From: Capitulum mitella
Taxonomy: Eukaryota > Arthropoda > Thecostraca > Pollicipedomorpha > Pollicipedidae
Direction of reading: 5' to 3'
NCBI GenBank assembly: GCA_030062745.1
Contig: CP099845.1
Location: forward strand, 17,338,903 to 17,402,902
Length of the DNA: 64,000 nt
The notes beneath the pieces were generated by a model. The model did not search any database. It was not told the origin of the DNA and saw only the letters and a list, made by a program, of their open reading frames with translations. The position numbers were made by a program, and so were the translations under genes. Below are positions 12,901 to 24,320 of this stretch, piece by piece (position 1 is the first letter of the stretch; every line of letters starts with the position of its first letter).

Positions 12901-13189
12901 CTCAAACAAGCAGTGAATTCCCCCACAAGCTAGCAGGGTCCCTAAACGTTCATCCAGACCATGGGCCTCTCTTCATAGCACAAAGCCCTCTTGTATATTC
13001 GGAGTAGTTTTCTTTCGGTTCGTACATCGATTTTTTTCTTTTTTTTAATGGCGTAAGGTTGATTTTTTACGATTTTGCTTGGTGCAGTGACCGAAATTTC
13101 TGGAGGGCAAAAACATAGTTTTGCCCCCCCAGCCTGACGGCTGGGGGGGCGGCCGCCCCTCCTGCCCCCTCCCCTTTTCCGCCGTCGCT
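9940..13189. mobile_element. 3.25-kb insertion inside the LINE, with 10-bp target duplication
   Basis: The insert is bounded by GCTGGTATCC at 9930-9939 and 13190-13199. Near its two ends are inverted G/C tracts: GGCTGGGGGGGCAA at 9962-9975, and its complement TTGCCCCCCCAGCC near 13120-13133. Its interior contains the GC-rich repeat A (10476-13040). No transposase gene is visible, so the mobilising machinery is unknown. The 10-bp duplication does not point to a class by itself, and 1-2 bases may match by chance. Confidence 0.7.
10476..13040 (+). repeat. Repeat A: about 2.5-kb element of degenerate GGGGCCCC-type short units
   Basis: The element starts with CAGGGGCGTAGCCAGGATTC. It then carries about 350 bp of unique sequence, followed by about 2 kb of loosely periodic units (roughly 25-32 nt) built on gtctcaggggcccctctggcag. 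An inverted homologous copy (B) lies at 24684-27136, and the order of matching blocks is preserved through the whole length. Apparent ORFs inside (for example 10983-11189, 11638-12060 and 12054-12446) reflect the periodic sequence and are not called as genes. Confidence 0.85.
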
Positions 13190-13198
13190 GCTGGTATC

Positions 13199-16100
13199 CC
13201 AATCAGCAACCGAAGTTTTTATGTGTTTTAAAAGTGTTGGACGAGGGTGGCTGCGCCAATATCCATCAAAGTACTGATATACCAGTTTCCTTATTTCCGG
13301 AAAAAATTCCCTGTGACCAACTGGGACCGGGGTGACTGTGGTTATTCGCAAAGCTTCCTTTGCTCACATATCTGCTCTTTCGTTACCACGTATGCCTTGG
13401 TGACTGGGAATCCATGAAAATTTAACGGTCATGCCCTTCTCTGTGATGTCGCAATACAAGTCGAATATAAGGACAGCGAGGGGATCAGGTTTGCGCAAAG
13501 ATTGTAGGGCCTGGAGAGCAGAGAGTGAGTCAGAGCAGATAACCGATTTTCGGATGCCTTGAACCTGAATAAATTTCAGGCTTTGATGAATTGCGCTAAG
13601 TTCCGCGGTGAAAACGGAAATTTTGTCCGGTAATCTGTGTCGTCCGGTGATTTGCCTGCATACAAAAGCGCACCCTACTGTGTCTTGTTCTTTGGACACA
13701 TCGGTAAAAAAGAGGTGGTACTCCGAATGATTTTCAACAAACTGCAAGAACATCTCCTGTACCTTATCATGGTCTAGGGTGCTCTTGTTTTGAGAGGTGA
13801 GCGTTTGGAAACTGATCTGCGAGATGGTCCAAGGAGGGTGGCTACTGTGAATTTTGCTCACGTTGGTCAGCACCGAGAAGCCTATATCTCTGCAGACTTT
13901 GTGAAAACGTAGTGACAGAGGAAAACGACAGAGTCGATAAATTCTTTGTTCGTCCATGTGTCTGAGGTATTCCATAAAGTGTTTCAGATGGTAACAAGGG
14001 TGTTCTCGGTCGCTTAGAATCCGTAGGAAGTACCGTGTGGTCGTCTCCCACCTCCTCCGCGACAGTGGTGGCACGTTAGCCTCAACTCTGAGACTCTCAA
14101 CCGGTGAGGTTCGCAGAGCGCCCAGTGCGATTTTCAGACAAACATTTTGTATCGTCTCTAAAGACTGAAGGGCCCTTGAGTGGTCGAAGATCTGTGCACC
14201 ATATTCCAGAATTGGTCTGATCAGTACGAAGTACATACGAAGAATAGTTTTTCTATCTGCCCCGAGGCCCGAACCAGCTATGCATTTAAGGAAGGGAATT
14301 CTTTTCATCGCTCTTGCCTTAAGATATTGTATGTGAGTGGTGAAATTTAACTTGGTGTCCAGGTGTACTAACAATTTGACGTTTCCCACGAATTCGATGG
14401 GCTGCCCATTGAGAAGGAGATCTATCGGAGGTCTGCACTGTTCGTTTCTTATGTATTTTTTGAAAATGATTACTTTCGATTTTGGTGCGGAGAATGAGAA
14501 ACCCCATTTGTTGGCCCAGTCTTCAATTCGGGAAAGAGCAGATTGGAGAGTCTGAAAAATCAACCGCAGGTTTTTTTTTCCAGTGGCCCACAGAGCACAG
14601 TCATCTGCGTACAGTGCGTGAGACACACCAGCCGGACAATCGTCGAAGAGATCATTAATCATGAAAAGAAAAAGCAGAGGAGAAATGACCCCGCCCTGGA
14701 CCACACCATTGTCCAGGGGGAAGGAGTCCAAGAGGGTTCCGCTTTTAACTTGTAGTGTCCGGCCGCTGAGATAAGAATTTATAAAATGCATGAAGTGTCC
14801 ACGGAAACCTATGTGATGAAGTTTTGTAAGAAGACCTGCTCGGGACACCATATTATAGGCGTACTTAACGTCGAAGAAAATTGCCAGGATAAACTTTCTT
14901 GCGAAGAAGCCACCGCGTATGTCAGATTCAAGGCGAAGTACATGGTCAACTGTGGCTCGCCCAGGGCGAAAAGCACATTGGTATTTCGGCAGAATTTGGA
15001 ATTTTTCGGCGTGTCACAACATCCTGGAGTTCACCATTCTTTCCAAGATTTTGCATAAACAAGAAGTAAGTTGAATTGGTCGGTAGGATTCAGGTGTGTC
15101 TGTAGGTTTTCCTGGTTTTAAAAGAGGAACCACAAAAGCGTGCTTCCAAGTCGTGGGGATTCTGTTTTGTGTCCACACATAATTGAAGAAAGCAAGGAGT
15201 CTGCTTCTTTGGGTGTCGTCAAGCTACTTGAGAAATTCATGGTGAATGAGATCCGGACCAACCGTTGTTGAACCGGATGAATTTATGGATGAGTTCAGTT
15301 CGAGCAAAGAGAAAGGATGGTTGTATGGCTCTGAGTTGTTTGAATCGAGATCAAAGTTCGGCATGTTGTGTGTCATGAGACTGTCTTGGATACGAAAGCC
15401 TGGGTCAAAGTTTGTGGAGGACGACAGTTGGGAGTAAAATTGACCGAGGTGATTGGCCACGTCTTTTGGGTTATCTACCTGGATTCATTGGATTTTGAGA
15501 ACTGGAAGAGGACGCTGGAAGCTTCTTTTGTATATGAAACTTCGAACAGTATCCCATAATGTGTGCACGGGTGTGGAGGTGGAGAATGTACTCAGGAGCT
15601 GTAGCCAACTGGACCGCTTAGCTGCTCGAATAGTTCGTCTGGCTTTGGCTTTTTCCTTTTTGTAGTCAAGGAGAGGCTTGGGTTTTCTCTGTTTCGACGG
15701 AAACGGTTTAATGCTCCTTTTCGCGCTGCTATTGCCTGTTTACAAGCGTCAGACCACCAAGGACACCTGTATTTCCCTTGTGGCTTGGTCATCGTGATAT
15801 GGGCTCGCGCAGTGGAAATAATCGATTGCGTTACTTTTATGCAGGCAAAGTCAACATCTGTGAATTCAGGGACGATGTGACACTGGGCTTGGAAGGAGTC
15901 CCAGTCAGCTTTTTTAATGCTCCTCCCTGCTGGAGCATCGTATTGGGAATGTGTTGTTTGGGTTGAACCGCCTACGTATTTAATTGTTATCGGAAAGTGG
16001 TCACTAGAAAGAGGGTCGTTGTCAGTTTCCCATGAAAGGAAAGGAGCTAATCCGCTAGAACATAGTGAAACATCAATGTGTGATACGAGTCCAGAGAATT

Positions 16101-16749
16101 CATCCAGCCTTGTCGGGGGGCCGTTGTTCAAGACATGTAAAGCGTTGATTCTAGTGAGTTGTTCGAAGACTAGTCCTCCTCTGTCGCAGCGGTCAGAACC
16201 CCATAACAAATGTTTGCTGTTGGCGTCCGAACACAGTATGAATGGCGGTGGGAGCTGATCAGTGAGGTTTTGTAGATCTTGAAGAGAAATGGGTACGCCT
16301 GGAGGGAGATATAGTGAACATACACTGATACGGCGGTTTGAAATGAGAGCCGTGCAGGCGACCGCTTGTAGGTCTGTTTGAACCAAGAGCTGTCGGTGAG
16401 GAATTTTGTTAGAAATGTATATGGCAGCTCCACTATGGCATCGGTGAACGTCATCACATTTTATGAACATAGAGTCTCCGGGTAGACGGAAGTCGTACGG
16501 GTCGTATGTGAGGAAATGTGTCTCCTGTAAACATATGATATTAGAGGAACAAAACATCAGTAAAGGCTTGATTTCGGCCCATTTGCTAATTAAACCACGA
16601 CAGTTCCACTGAAGAATAGTCATTAACAATGTTGTGTAGAGCCGAAGGCAGAAACCTTGGCTCTGGGAAAGTAGTGGCATTGAGTGTGATTTAGTTAAAG
16701 ATGCTCTGAATCCCTGAAAGGGCCTGTGATCCCTGCTGCGTCCTACCAT
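13199..16749 (-). pseudogene. LINE ORF2: endonuclease, reverse transcriptase, RNase H (copy 2)
   Basis: From the first Met at 16749, the AP-like endonuclease runs to about 15700. Its motifs are LQWNCRGL, LQETHF, CSLYLPPG, CSDANSKHLLWGS, SHIDVSL and the catalytic SDH. After a frameshift near 15670 the RT follows, with VVQGGVISPLLF and YADDCALWA at about 14600-14720. RNase H (13364-13740) shows the D, E, D, H series: FFTDVS, FTAELSAI, SDSLSAL and SHQGIRGNERAD. In-frame stops lie at 15485-15487 (TGA), 15224-15226 (TAG), 15014-15016 (TGA) and 13361-13363 (TGA). The frame continues through 13199 into the insertion site. This enzyme set carries out target-primed reverse transcription in living relatives, but this copy cannot make it. 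Confidence 0.92.
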
Positions 16750-16898
16750 GATGAGCGGCCCCGGGGTCGACTGAGACCGGGTCTGGGCGATAGAGGTTGG
16801 TTGTCCGTATGCGGAGTTCGCGGTGGAGGCTCAGCACCAGGGTGGTGTGCGGGTGAATATGACCGGAGTGTAGGCTGCGCTGCTCTTCTGGGGACAAA

Positions 16899-18357
16899 CT
16901 ACCCAGGAGTCGTGGGGGCAGTTGCCGATGCCCCTCTCACAGGTTGTTTTGCACCAGCCTTTTGTGGTTCAGTCACTGTGTGCTTCTCACTGGTCTGAGA
17001 ACGGACAGAACTAGGTTCGTGACAAAGAGGCTTTAAGAGCTGAAATGGAGGAAACTGTCGGATGTCATCAGGCTGGGAAGACGAAGAGGTGGTGCTTATT
17101 GATGTGACTTGAGCATACGTCTTTTGAGGTTGGTTTTTCTGTGATTGTACCTGACGTCGTGCTTCGGGATATGAAATGTTCATTTTTACCTTAAGCTCAC
17201 AAATGCGCTTTTCTGTCAGCCAGACGGGACAGTTCTTCGAATTTGTGGTGTGATCGGAAGAGTCGCAAGAGATGCACCTAGCGGGTTTGGAGCACACAGA
17301 GCCCTCATGCGCAGCATCACCGCAGCGAGCGCAACGAGCAGCTTGTCTGCAGTTACGGGAGCCATGACCAAATCTCTGGCAGTTGAAACAGCGCAGAGGG
17401 TTGGGGATAAATGGGCGCACTTCGAAACAGAGGTAGCCAGCGTGGAGCTTCGGAGGGAGACTGGGAGTTTCGAACGTGAAAACAAGGAGACTGGTGTCTT
17501 GACGCTGTCCGTCCCCGAAGGTGGTCAGTCGACGGACGTGGCTGACCAGCTCGTCCCTCAGTTCGTGTTGAATCTCCGCCTCAGACATGAAGCGGAGTTC
17601 AGATGCGAACACAGTTCCCTTGCACGAGTTTCGAGTTGGGTGAAGGGTGACCGTCACTGCCTTGGTACAGAAAGTAGTCTGTTTGAGAAGCATTTTTGTT
17701 TGGTGGCGGTTGTTGGTTTTGATGATGAGAGAGCCATCGCGAGGTGCTTGGATGTGGAGCCGAATGTTTAGACCACAGATGGCTTCTATCTGTTTTGGAG
17801 GTGCCCAGACGTTGATTTTCTGAAAGTTTGTATTCGGTAGGTTTCACTACTACGTATGACCCGAGCTGGTCCAGGTAGGGTTCTCGAACCGGGCATGGCG
17901 TCCCGTGCATCTGACCGCGTGTTGCCCCGACGGTATCCTCTGCCACAGCGCACATGTCGTTTGCCCTGGCTGCTTGCGCGGGTCGGGATAAGCCCTTCGA
18001 CCCTTCCGGCTGGGCCGGTCCTGGCACGCTGCCAGGGCCGTGGGGCCGGGGAGTAGTCAGGGGCAGGTCAAGGTCACGAGATCGTGAGGAGTCAGCGTGT
18101 TTGAAAATGGTGCGGTCCTGAGCAGTGTCAGAGTTCGTGCGGAGGTCAGTATCCGATATCGTGTCAGACGAAGTGTGTTCGTGTGTCGAGATCTGTTCCG
18201 GGTTCAAGCCGTGGTCATCTTTCTGTTTGTGAATCGTCCTGTCCGGTACACCTCTGCAAACACCAATGTCGATGTCTGCAGAGGGACTGACATCAGAGTC
18301 CGAGTTCGAGCCTATAGAGTCAGTGTCGTTTTTCTTTCGTTTCCGTCGCTTGCCCAT
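16899..18357 (-). pseudogene. LINE ORF1 (gag-like, three CCHC zinc knuckles)
   Basis: The start at 18357 gives a basic N-terminus (MGKRRKRKK) followed by a Ser/Asp-rich, low-complexity region. A frameshift near 17800-17850 separates this from the second half, which holds an RNA-recognition-like region (about 17480-17790) and three knuckles: CFNCQRFGHGSRNC, CARCGDAAHEGSVC and a CISC...C unit. The conserved NCPVWLTEKRICELK tail follows. The stop at 16899 lies 150 bp before the ORF2 Met. ORF1 proteins of this kind bind the element's RNA. Copy 1 lacks this region because of the gap. Confidence 0.9.
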
Positions 18358-18420
18358 GACAGGAAGTCAGGGAACAGCTCGGAAAAGAAAACGAAGTGGA
18401 GAGTAGGCCTACCCTAAAGT

Positions 18421-18824
18421 GTGTGGATCGCAGAAATAAACGTGGAAGTGTAGAAAAAAAACTTTCAGGAAGCGCGAAGTCGAAGTGTGGACAAAAGGCT
18501 TAGTGTTCGTGTCGACCCTATCGACCTAGGAGCGGAGCGGTAGACCCATAGACCCCTAGGAGGACTGCCGCACGACTGTGTCTAACGCTATGCTCGCGCG
18601 TAACACACCATAATTGACACACGTTCGTCAAATTAGATTCACATTCACATTTATAGATTGGAAGTTTTGCAAAAAACGACTCCTCCAAATCCAGTCCAAC
18701 TTGGGGAACTGCCAGTTTTTTCATGGGAGTAGGAGCAGAGGGGGATAGGGGCCAGATGGGCCATACTCCCGCGTTTGGAAAATGTAACATTAGCCCTGTG
18801 GGGAAAAAGTTTTTGGCTTCTCCC
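18421..18824. other. LINE 5' UTR edge and unassigned sequence
   Basis: The 5' end of the LINE could not be placed exactly. A simple palindromic stretch (GACCTAGGAGCGGAGCGG...) lies near 18525-18545. No gene is seen. Confidence 0.3.
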
Positions 18825-18975
18825 AGGGGTGCAGCCAGGACTTTCTTACGGGGGGAGGGCCAGAGCTCATTTTGAACTGCTGGCAGGACGATGTGACATG
18901 GTTTTCGCAAAAAAATTGGACCTAAGGCGGCGGAGCCAGGCCCCCGGGGCCCCCCTTTAGCTGTGCCTGTGGCTC
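18825..18975. repeat. Short MITE-like repeat with GCAGCCAGGA end
   Basis: The repeat starts GGGGTGCAGCCAGGAC, contains GAGGGCCAGAGCTCA and a GGACGATGTG...TGGTTTTC block, and ends in a GGCCCCCGGGGCCCCCC palindrome. The same blocks in the same order occur at 40370-40555. No coding capacity. Confidence 0.7.
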
Positions 18976-19132
18976 CTACCCACTTTGTCTCGATGCTCCC
19001 ACGCCTTTGGGCTCTTAATAACAAACGTATCGTACTTCTGTAAAAGTGTATTGTGTAGGATAATGTTTTAGCAGTTCAAAGCTCACGACCATTTCAAGGT
19101 CCAACTTAGCAGAATCTTGTGAATTCCGTGAA

Positions 19133-20254
19133 TTAATCCGTCCGCCTTGGGGGGGGGCGGCGGTTGACCGCCCCCTTAAGGTTTTTCCGAGATTGCGAGA
19201 GAACGAACTAACGCAGCGCCACGAAACTTTGTGCACCTTTTGCTTGATTATTTTTACGTCTTGTACCCAATTTTTGACCTCAGGTTAACTAAGCTGTCTG
19301 ACCTAACTTAGGTCAAGTGGACCTATGTCCAAAAAACTTAAGCGATCTGCAATTTTTTCGCAAAACATGACATCACAATAAAACTTTGAAGGGTTAGATA
19401 TTTTAATAAATGCAACAAATCTGCTATCTCAGATTTTTGGGAAATGTACGGATCATTGACCTAAGGTCAAGCCTGTTTTCAACATAAGTCGCCTTTTTTA
19501 GAAAATTGAACATTCACGAAAAAAATCGCGCGTTCATAAATTCACGAAGAACTGTTACGGGTCAAAATGAACTGCCATTAAAATCGGCGATGAATGACTC
19601 AGATCGAGTGAAAATGGCAGAAATGGCTCGCACAGCTGCGACTAATACCAAGAAGTTCAAAAAGTTTAAAAAATTGCATATTTTGGAAATGAACAGACCT
19701 TCGAGAATAAAACTCTGCCAGTTATGTAGACTGATAATTAGCGAGTTATTCCAAAATTAAACCATGAGAAATCACTTAAATGGCATATTCTGCGAAAATA
19801 AAAGAACGCTAATATTAATTTCCGTTAATTTGATACCGCCTTCGTCGGCGGCGCCATCTGTATAGCGTTGCAAAAATCACCGAGTCTTTAACTCAACGTT
19901 TCCGTGTACATATTAAGCAAATCGCAGAAATTAGGCATGTATCGACATCTGAGGACTTTTACTTGTCTGCTAGTACCTTTGTCTAGGCTTTATTAGTCAC
20001 AGCCCTTGAGATCCAGGCCGTTTCTCGGTCTCATGCAGGTGACTGAGAAAACATATATAGGGCGTAAATGGCTTACATATTATTCAAAACTAAAGATCAG
20101 ACCCGTTTAGAGCTCTACTTGTCACGACTTTGCAACGGTGAGCTTATTTTTATTGTTCGACCAACCGTTCGTGAGTTAGAAGGGGCGGTCAACTGCCCCC
20201 CCCCCCCCCCAGTCGAGCGTGCATGGAGCCGACCCACAACCGAGCGCGGGTTAG
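19133..20254 (+). mobile_element. TTAA-flanked non-autonomous element, family F1 (copy a)
   Basis: The left end is TTAATCCGTCCGCC followed by a GGGGGGGCGGCGGTTGACCGCCCCC hairpin-forming tract near 19148-19175. The right end has GGGGCGGTCAACTGCCCCC and closes CGCGGGTTAG (TTAA decayed by one base). The interior matches 34028-35210 in the same orientation block by block and contains TGACCTAACTTAGGTCA. It has no ORF of note. TTAA plus CCC ends suggest mobilisation by a piggyBac-type transposase, which is inference. Confidence 0.8.
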
Positions 20255-20804
20255 AAGCCATGGGAGAGCATCCAGCGGCAGATGGCTGGGCAAGGACAGG
20301 GGAATAGCCTACCTGTTGCCTGGAAAGCAAAAAAGCAGACACAAAGCACTGATGGCCCGACACAAACCAAATTTCCTTGTGTTTCTCTAAAATTTTCGGA
20401 TGTCCTGTTTCAAAGCGCCAGTTTCCTTATGTCTGTCATGGAATGGTAAGAGGAGTATAGGGGCTTGCGAATTCCTATCCACAGTTGGGGAGGGGGTGTT
20501 GGGAGGGTGAAGGAGGGGAAAAGAAACATTGTGGGCCATTTCTTTCCAGTCCACGCCCATAGGACTGATGTTAAATTTCAAAAATTCCAAAATGCTGGGG
20601 AAGCTGCAGTCCTACTCCCTCTCCCGCCCTACGTGCATATTACGTGCGTCGTTGAATGTAGTATGGAGCCTTTTTTCTTTTACACTAGATTTTTCCTTAC
20701 GAAAACCTTATACTTGACTTTCCCTCACGAAAACTTTATACTTGACTTGCCCTTACTGGCCACACTACTGCACGTCAGGTAGATCTTCACGAAGGCATAC
20801 CATC
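20255..20804. other. Unassigned sequence
   Basis: Two short near-identical direct repeats (CGAAAACCTTATACTTGAC and CGAAAACTTTATACTTGAC) lie near 20699-20750. No gene is seen. Confidence 0.3.
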
Positions 20805-20980
20805 GTGGAGGCCTTCTTGATATCAAATACGCATCTCCCATTGGCGACACAGTTTCTTGAGTACTTTGAAACCAATAAGAGGGATTTCAATCGTAGCTGT
20901 TCATGTGACGCCCAAAAAATATTTTTACCTCCCGCCCAACCTATTCTTGGTGGATTACAGTTAGCTTGCCCCCCCCCCCA
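20805..20980 (+). repeat. Dispersed repeat fragment, direct copy at 24165-24320
   Basis: Shared blocks in order are TATCAAAT, CTTTGAAA, TTCAA(T/C)CGTA, ATG(T/C)(A/G)ACGCC, TTCTTGGTGGA(T/C)T and a terminal C-run. Identity is roughly 70 percent by eye. Confidence 0.65.
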
Positions 20981-21649
20981 CAGTGGCGTAGCCAAGGCGG
21001 TCCACAGGGACCATGGGCCCTCTGGAGGCCAAGAAGACCCCCTGGCGGCCGAACGGGCCCCCCTAGGGCCGAAGGCCCCATTTGTTTAAATAGCATTAGG
21101 CGCGCGTAGGGCGCCTTAGGCTGTCTGAAACAGACAATTAAAACGAAATAAAAATATTTTAAGCAGGAATTCACCGGATATCCGGTCCGGCCGGATATCC
21201 GGCCGGATATTAGGGATTATCCGGTATCCGGTATCCGGCCGGATATTTTTGTGATCCGGCCGGATATTGCCAGATACTTAACCTCCCGGTGTACGATCAA
21301 GTCGTTGCTCTAATGTTTGCGTCCAAACCCGTTTCAGGAGAAACGTGGCTTGTTGTATTAGATTGTCGATGTAATTGGCAGTTGCAGATCGATCTGGAGA
21401 CCTTGGAACCAATACTTTTCTGTACTGGTCCGGGAGGGTTCGGACATATTTTGCAAGAATGGGACTTAAGTTCAGAGCTGTGAAACAATAGCCAGCATGC
21501 GGTCAGCATCCCATTTTATGAATTATATCCTCCTTTTTCCAAATATTTCTTATCTTTCTCAAATTCTCTGACACTGCATTAAGAGAAAATATAACGTGTG
21601 GGCACAGGGAAATGAGACAGTATTTAATGTCATACCGTAAGCACATTTA

Positions 21650-22578
21650 TTACTGTATGAACATTAAACTTTGCAGAAATGTAGTCACAGACGTTGCAGT
21701 CAGTTCTTGCCTAATGGGTCATCTCCATCTCCTCTCATCTGTCGGCAACACGCAAGCGCCTGGGCAAGCGCACCAGCATTTTACGCGGTACCTATGGGTC
21801 CAGAACGGTACCTGCGGTACCTGTGGGTCCAGAACAGCGATCACCTGGTTCATCCAGCGCTTTAGGGCAACTTTGGGTGTTGCGTACCAGTTTCCCTGAA
21901 ACATCCTCTGCTTAATGATGCCCCAAATGTCCTCAGTAGGACACACATGGGGCACATAGGGGGACTTCTGTCACGCACTCCATCGGCACTCTGGCCTCTT
22001 CCAGCAACTTGAGCGTTTTCTTCGCATAATGAGCGCTGGCCACGTTTCGCCAGATCAACATGTCCCTGTCGAAACAGTCCTCATCCAAATATAGGATGAG
22101 CACATCTCCTACGCACTTCTCACGGTACACGTTGCCATCAACATTACCCGTGCTCGGCATGATAACCGGACTTGTCACACCTCTTGGAGAGATGGCGGGT
22201 CACACGAAAAAAGATTACAGGGAAACTTGCTCTCTTGCCTCAGCTGTACTTCTGCTGGACAGTCTCCACGTGCTCCAACAGAGTACCCAAGGTTTCCTGG
22301 CAAATGCCTCTCGTGATAGGTGAAGCAGCTTTCGTCGTCCATGGCGATGCCACATTCATTCCGATTTCATATGATCCGCGCGACAGTTTCCGGATGAGGG
22401 TCTTTTGAGCGACCTCTTGCTTTTGGGTGGCCTGGAGTGACCTCTTGCTCTTTCGGTACCGAACCTTGTTTGCCACCAACATTTTTTGTCACGTACGCTC
22501 TAGAGATTCCAAACCTTCCAGCCAGAACGCGTTATGACACCCGTTGTTTTTACAGGTCGAATGAGCTGCGGCTGTCTT
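21650..22578 (-). pseudogene. Tc1/mariner-like transposase remnant
   Basis: On the minus strand the DDE-type order is visible across shifting frames. First comes AMDDESCFTY with PGNLGY (near 22250-22350), then LIWRNVASAHYAKKTL (near 22010-22070), then CPTEDIWGIIKQRM and GNWYATP (near 21880-21945). The second catalytic Asp appears replaced (RNVASAHYA where an Asp is usual). The upstream DNA-binding half is missing: sequence homologous to it stops at the TTAA element starting at 22579. At least three frameshifts are needed to read it, so it is inactive. Confidence 0.75.
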
Positions 22579-23626
22579 TTAACACGCGCACTGGAAGGGG
22601 GTCTTTTTGCGCCCCCCCACCCGTTTTTCTTGAATATCTCGAGGACGAATGGAAGCTGGTTGCTGTTACTTTGTGACATTTATGGCAATTAAATAACTCG
22701 TCGAATGACTTAGCAAAATTGGAAATCTGCCGGAAATTTGCTTGAAAAAAAAGTTTGAAGTTTCAAGCATTTGAAGTCACGCAAACATAACGAAAACGAC
22801 GGTTGTCGCTGACAAGTGGGAACTTTGTGAAGGAACTAGCGTTCTACTTAAGACTACCGTTTGAACACAGTTAAGCATTGTAATTCGGGCATAAGTGATG
22901 GACGTACCAAGACCACAGCCAGGGCCAATAAGGGTAAAGGGCATCAAAGGTCAAGGCCAAACAGCTTGTGACCTAATCCAAATTTGCTTTGCAACATGTC
23001 AGTTTGTATGACATATGCATTCAAAGCCCCAATAAAAACACGTGTGCGCACACTGATACGCTTACATATACCGAGGTCAGTGAAGGTCAAGGTCATTAAA
23101 GGTCAAGGCCAAATATCTTGTAACCTGTCCCGGATCTGTTCTGCGACATGTCGATCTGTATGAAATATGAGTTGAAAGACCCTAATAAAGACACGTGTGC
23201 GCACGTGGATACGCATACATATATATCAGAGTCGAAATTTGATCTGGAAAAGATAAAAAATGACGCCATAGGTCAATGACCTGACATGACCTCGACCCAA
23301 AATCCCCAATCAAGACGCCAAATAAATGGAAGTTGTATTTTAAGTTTTAAAGGCACAACAAACTCCCCGTTTCGTTCGAAAAGTTGTACGGAATGGCCTG
23401 CACGGGCCGAGGAAGTGTCCAAAGTTGGCCATTTTTACCCTATTTGACCTTGAAGATATCAACCTAGAGTCATGAAAATTGCACACAATATAAATCGTTA
23501 TAGCCCCACCATGTCCATAGGATTTCATGTCTCTAGCTCTTTCTATTGTCGAGATCGGAGGGAGCACTTTAAGACTCCCCTTCCAGTGCGCGTTAGTGCG
23601 AAACTCCCTTCCACTGCGCGGGTTAA
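22579..23626 (+). mobile_element. TTAA-flanked non-autonomous element, family F2 (copy a)
   Basis: The left end is TTAACACGCGCACTGGAAGG. The right end CCTTCCACTGCGCGGGTTAA is its imperfect inverse, with a second GCGCACTGG-type motif about 30 bp inside. The interior carries many AAGGTCA/TGACCT motifs (22930-23300). The right 400 bp recur at 30239-30619. It interrupts the Tc1/mariner-like remnant. No coding frame. Confidence 0.8.
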
Positions 23627-24164
23627 TGCTCAATCTGGTTGTTTGGTGGTGATCGCCAACATGGGAAACATTACCACGACTCTAGAGGGTTGCCAGCGTT
23701 CTGTTAACAGTCGCTCGTGGGTTCCAAAGGGTCCATAGTGCCTCCAGATAAATGATTTGGGTCGTTCCGGGTTCTCACAGGCAAGTCTCGCGACAATCTC
23801 TCTGTCACCTTGCTTTGATATTGCCTACTGACTGCAAATAAACTGAAATTCCCCACACATTTTTACACGGTTTTAAGGCCAACAGTGGTTAGCATGCATG
23901 AGCCAAATGTTAGTGATAAAACCTGTAATGTTTAAGAAATATCTATAGTTAAAAAAATTTCATTTCTTCATTTCTTCGTACCCACCCGTTACTTCGAGAG
24001 GCATACTTAAGTAATCGTGAAGAAGGCTTGTCAAGTCAGGTATTCTAGTTCTACGAAGGCGCTGTAATGGTATTCTGCGTATTCTGAAGCCTTTGCCTAT
24101 GGGTACCCATGTCCCCCTGCGGTTTTCCAGAAGTGGCGATTTGTCCCCCTAAATTTAAGGTATC

Positions 24165-24320
24165 AAATAGGAAGTTCCCACTGGAGACACTATTTCTCGC
24201 ACTTTGAAATTCAACAAAAGGACATTCAACCGTAAGTTGTCATGCAACGCCAAAAAGTTATTTCTATCCCTCGCCCTATATGTTCTTGGTGGACTGCAGC
24301 CAGCTTATCCCCCCCCCCCA
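24165..24320 (+). repeat. Dispersed repeat fragment, direct copy of 20805-20980
   Basis: It carries the same ordered blocks as the copy outside the hAT element. It lies inside the hAT element. Confidence 0.6.

Larger units (their letters stand above)
9230..18420 (-). mobile_element. Nearly full-length I/Jockey-type LINE (copy 2), split by a 3.25-kb insertion
   Basis: Reading on the minus strand, the 5' region and gag (18357-16899), the endonuclease-RT-RNase H ORF2 (16749-13199), the ORF2 C-terminus (9939-9570) and a GC-rich 3' UTR (9569 to about 9230) appear in order. Sequence 9940-13189 is an insertion flanked by the direct repeat GCTGGTATCC (9930-9939 and 13190-13199). Removing the insertion and one repeat copy makes the ORF2 frame continuous across the junction. 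Net length is about 5.9 kb, typical of I-type LINEs. A short A-run on the minus strand near 9230 may be the tail. RNase H plus a CCHC gag point to the I group rather than CR1. All ORFs are broken. Confidence 0.85.
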
